64,000 nt of DNA, taken from NCBI RefSeq assembly GCF_002742335.1, contig NZ_MDGR01000007.1, positions 1,058,501-1,122,500 of the forward strand. Reading direction: 5' to 3'. Positions within the stretch are counted from its first letter, which is position 1; every line of letters begins with the position of its first letter. The notes beneath the pieces were generated by a model. The model was not told the origin of the DNA. It searched no databases and was given only the letters and a program-made list of their open reading frames with translations. The DNA comes from Reichenbachiella sp. 5M10 (GTDB taxonomy: Bacteria; Bacteroidota; Bacteroidia; Cytophagales; Cyclobacteriaceae). Below are positions 62,038 to 64,000 of the stretch, piece by piece. The translations under genes were made by a program, and so were the position numbers.

Positions 62038-64000
62038 CTAGTTTACTTTTAACATTCTGGACTGTCTACCCCATGATCCATCTATGACTACCCAGTACAG
62101 ACCTGCTTTTAGGTTGAGGTCCAAGCTTTTTTTGGTTGATAGTCCGATTTCTTGTAGCTCCATCAGTCTTCCTTCCATGTCAAAGACACTGATCTGCCCA
62201 CTGGTCTCCTCTACAAATTCTACGTTGACCTGTCCGTTGGCGGGATTTGGATACATTTGAAAATCAAGAGGGCGGCTTTCAGTACCTATTGCCATGATTA
62301 CTTGTTCATTGCCCAGACGTAGATTGCTGATCTCAAACTCGAAACTTTCTTCTTCGCCCTTGGTGTTGATATAGGAGAAGATGACTGCTTGGATTGATTC
62401 GATCTGTTGGCCAGTATTTACTCCCTCTCTTTTGAATTGATCAAATGGTAAGACTATTTTTTGGTTGCTAGATGTACGACTGATCGTGGTTTTAAGACGT
62501 TGAGACCAGTCAGTAAGCCCCTTTTCTAGTAAGACTACCTCCAACTGCGTGCTGCTATTGATGTCGAATGATAATGAGCTAAATCTGGATACGTCAAGTG
62601 TTCCATGACCTGCCATTACATTCCTAAAAATATTCACCACATCTGAGCTTTTTCCTTGGACTACAATGTTGCGTTCCAATATGTATTGGCTATTGTTTCT
62701 GTCTGTGTATTCAGGTGCTGCGATGTTGAACTCATCTAACGTCGAGTATTGTTCGTTGTAGTCAGTGCCCCAGGCGCCATCTGCTAGATATAGAGCATCA
62801 AAGGCAGTCTCGTTAGGTACCTGGACCGAGATGCCCGCGTCGAAGAGACTCTCGATATCTAAGCTGATGGTCTCGGTGTTTTCACCTGAGAGAACAATGC
62901 TTTCAGTATAGGGTGAATAATTGCTGCTTTCAGTCGCTCTAAGGTTGCCAGATATCTCAATTTGCTTCACATGCTCTGGGTTGTTGATTTCTAAGGTAAG
63001 TTTGCCTTGACTGTAACTTCCCTTTTTGACCAAAACTTTGGGTATTTGTGTTCCTTGCTCATTGGGCAGGACAGTTTTTTCATTGGCCAATTGATCCAGT
63101 ATATGGGAGATGGTATGAAAGACCTGAGCAGGGCTTGTACCCCATGCTTGGAAATTTAGATAGTCACCTGGAGGATAGTTGTCAATATTCCATAGGCTGT
63201 AGACTTTGTAATCTTCGTCATTGTCTTGTGCCGAAAACCAAGAGGCATATTCTGTAGTTGTATTGTCAAGTTTTATTTTGGCAAAGATGACTTGATGGCC
63301 TTTTAGCTCAACTGAGCGTAGTTCTTCTATGCTACCACCATTGAGTCTATCGCATACATTTTTGGAGTGATTGTATACAGAAGTGGAGGTTTTAGTAAGC
63401 AAGGCTGCGGCTACTCTTTGCTCGGCCATGTAGTAGTCGGTTGCGAATACCTCATCGGCGTTAGTGAGACCTATCAGATCTTCAGGGCTTGATACTCTTA
63501 CATCCTCTTGTCCTGTAAAACCCTCGGAGGGTAAGTAGGTCTGAGTACTGCTTGTTCTTGCGCTGCGCATATGAGCAGACATGGTTACCTGTCTTGCTTT
63601 GACGTTGTGGTTGTCGTTGCTTTTGACACGGTTCAGCTGACGTTTGGCAATAGCTGTGGCTAGATCTCCATTGCTTTCTAGACCTCCGTCATTTCCAGAG
63701 CTTATGTTTTGGCTATCCACGATCTGAGCAATGTTATTTCTTTCGATCGCCTCGATAGGGTTGGCGGTCACATAGAATATAGCGTCATTGAAATCTTGAT
63801 CACAGCTTTGCCAATCTCTTCGGATGTCTTCAAAGCCCAAAATGATCAAATCACCTTCGGGATCGTTGAGCAGGACATTGTGGTAACGGTCTGATTTTTT
63901 ACTTTCTGGATTAAAATCAGGGTTAGAGTAGAGTACCCAGTGTCCGTCTGTGACATTGTCGTTTCTGTATCCATCGGCAATGAGTACCCAGCCAATACCT
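62038..64000 (-). CDS. DUF4114-domain surface protein with T9SS domain, 5' part outside window
   Basis: The frame is open to the window end; translating it beyond the TTG at 63849 gives VLIADGYR...HWVLYSNPDFNPES...HNVLLNDPEGDLIILGFEDI, then DQDFNDAIFYVTANP, which is the DUF4114 calcium-binding-like motif. So the gene continues upstream and at least 654 residues are visible. Middle region has LruC-like beta domains (VFHTISHILDQLA, KGSYSQGKLTLEINNP); a carbohydrate-binding-like module follows (LDVSRFSSLSFDINSS). The C terminus (FQMYPNPANGQVNVEF ... GLYWVVIDGSWGRQSRMLKVN) is a type A T9SS sorting domain. Probably an adhesin-like outer-surface protein. Confidence 0.85.
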   Translation of the reverse strand, partial: GIGWVLIADGYRNDNVTDGHWVLYSNPDFNPESKKSDRYHNVLLNDPEGDLIILGFEDIRRDWQSCDQDFNDAIFYVTANPIEAIERNNIAQIVDSQNISSGNDGGLESNGDLATAIAKRQLNRVKSNDNHNVKARQVTMSAHMRSARTSSTQTYLPSEGFTGQEDVRVSSPEDLIGLTNADEVFATDYYMAEQRVAAALLTKTSTSVYNHSKNVCDRLNGGSIEELRSVELKGHQVIFAKIKLDNTTTEYASWFSAQDNDEDYKVYSLWNIDNYPPGDYLNFQAWGTSPAQVFHTISHILDQLANEKTVLPNEQGTQIPKVLVKKGSYSQGKLTLEINNPEHVKQIEISGNLRATESSNYSPYTESIVLSGENTETISLDIESLFDAGISVQVPNETAFDALYLADGAWGTDYNEQYSTLDEFNIAAPEYTDRNNSQYILERNIVVQGKSSDVVNIFRNVMAGHGTLDVSRFSSLSFDINSSTQLEVVLLEKGLTDWSQRLKTTISRTSSNQKIVLPFDQFKREGVNTGQQIESIQAVIFSYINTKGEEESFEFEISNLRLGNEQVIMAIGTESRPLDFQMYPNPANGQVNVEFVEETSGQISVFDMEGRLMELQEIGLSTKKSLDLNLKAGLYWVVIDGSWGRQSRMLKVN

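Noticed and set aside
1-64000. Search for tRNA, rRNA, CRISPR arrays, insertion sequences and SusC/SusD genes
   Set aside because: No cloverleaf-like tRNA sequences, repeat-spacer arrays, transposase frames or TonB-dependent transporter frames were recognised by eye; small RNAs could still be missed.

Overview
The window looks like chromosome of a Bacteroidota bacterium, most likely a free-living and possibly marine Cytophagales relative; I cannot name the genus. Supporting signs are type IX secretion (T9SS) C-terminal sorting domains on two proteins, many lipoprotein glycoside hydrolases packed into polysaccharide-utilisation loci, promoters of the TAnnTTTG / TTG type, few Shine-Dalgarno sequences, and a degraded propeller-type sensor gene. 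No rRNA, tRNA, CRISPR array, transposase or SusC/SusD pair was seen.

Region 1 (1-12.8 kb, + strand) is an arabinan locus: five GH43 proteins (the first cut by the window edge), two GH51 alpha-L-arabinofuranosidases, a GH127 beta-L-arabinofuranosidase and a 66-residue HTH protein. At 12.9-22.0 kb comes the sugar regulator and catabolic part: a NUDIX-type AraR-like regulator and an araB-araD-araA operon on the minus strand. Lying between them are an SdpR/SdpI-like pair, a small lipoprotein, a small membrane protein and cytochrome bd oxidase (cydAB). A repeated GTGT-N7-ACACTT site at the araB promoter and over the araR start codon ties the regulator to the operon.

Region 2 (22.2-26.7 kb) carries an OmpR-type two-component system, a lipocalin-like protein, a DUF1275 membrane protein and a small outer-membrane-type protein.

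Region 3 (26.7-43.5 kb) is a glucuronoxylan locus: GH115 alpha-glucuronidase, LacI-type repressor, an SDR resembling mannonate/fructuronate oxidoreductases, GH10 xylanase, a two-module esterase (SGNH plus NodB-like CE4) and a GH2 enzyme. A 10-bp palindrome CAATCGATTG lies in front of three transcription units and overlaps the -33 element at two of them. Inside the locus are a YHYH-domain lipoprotein with its small exported neighbour, a Crp-like regulator, a YdcZ-type transporter and a GNAT acetyltransferase. A broken propeller-sensor gene sits just beyond the GH2 gene.

Region 4 (44.8-50 kb) has a GlxA-type AraC regulator, divergent from four small genes (two VOC proteins, an NTF2-like protein and an unknown), then a DUF2264 lipoprotein. 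Region 5 (50.2-60 kb) is a dense signalling island of two divergent operons: HK, REC, hybrid HK and HPt leftward; HK, REC, REC-PAS-HK and a LuxR-type regulator rightward. Two small exported proteins, a roughly 0.9 kb stretch without a convincing gene and the C-terminal part of a DUF4114/T9SS surface protein end the window.
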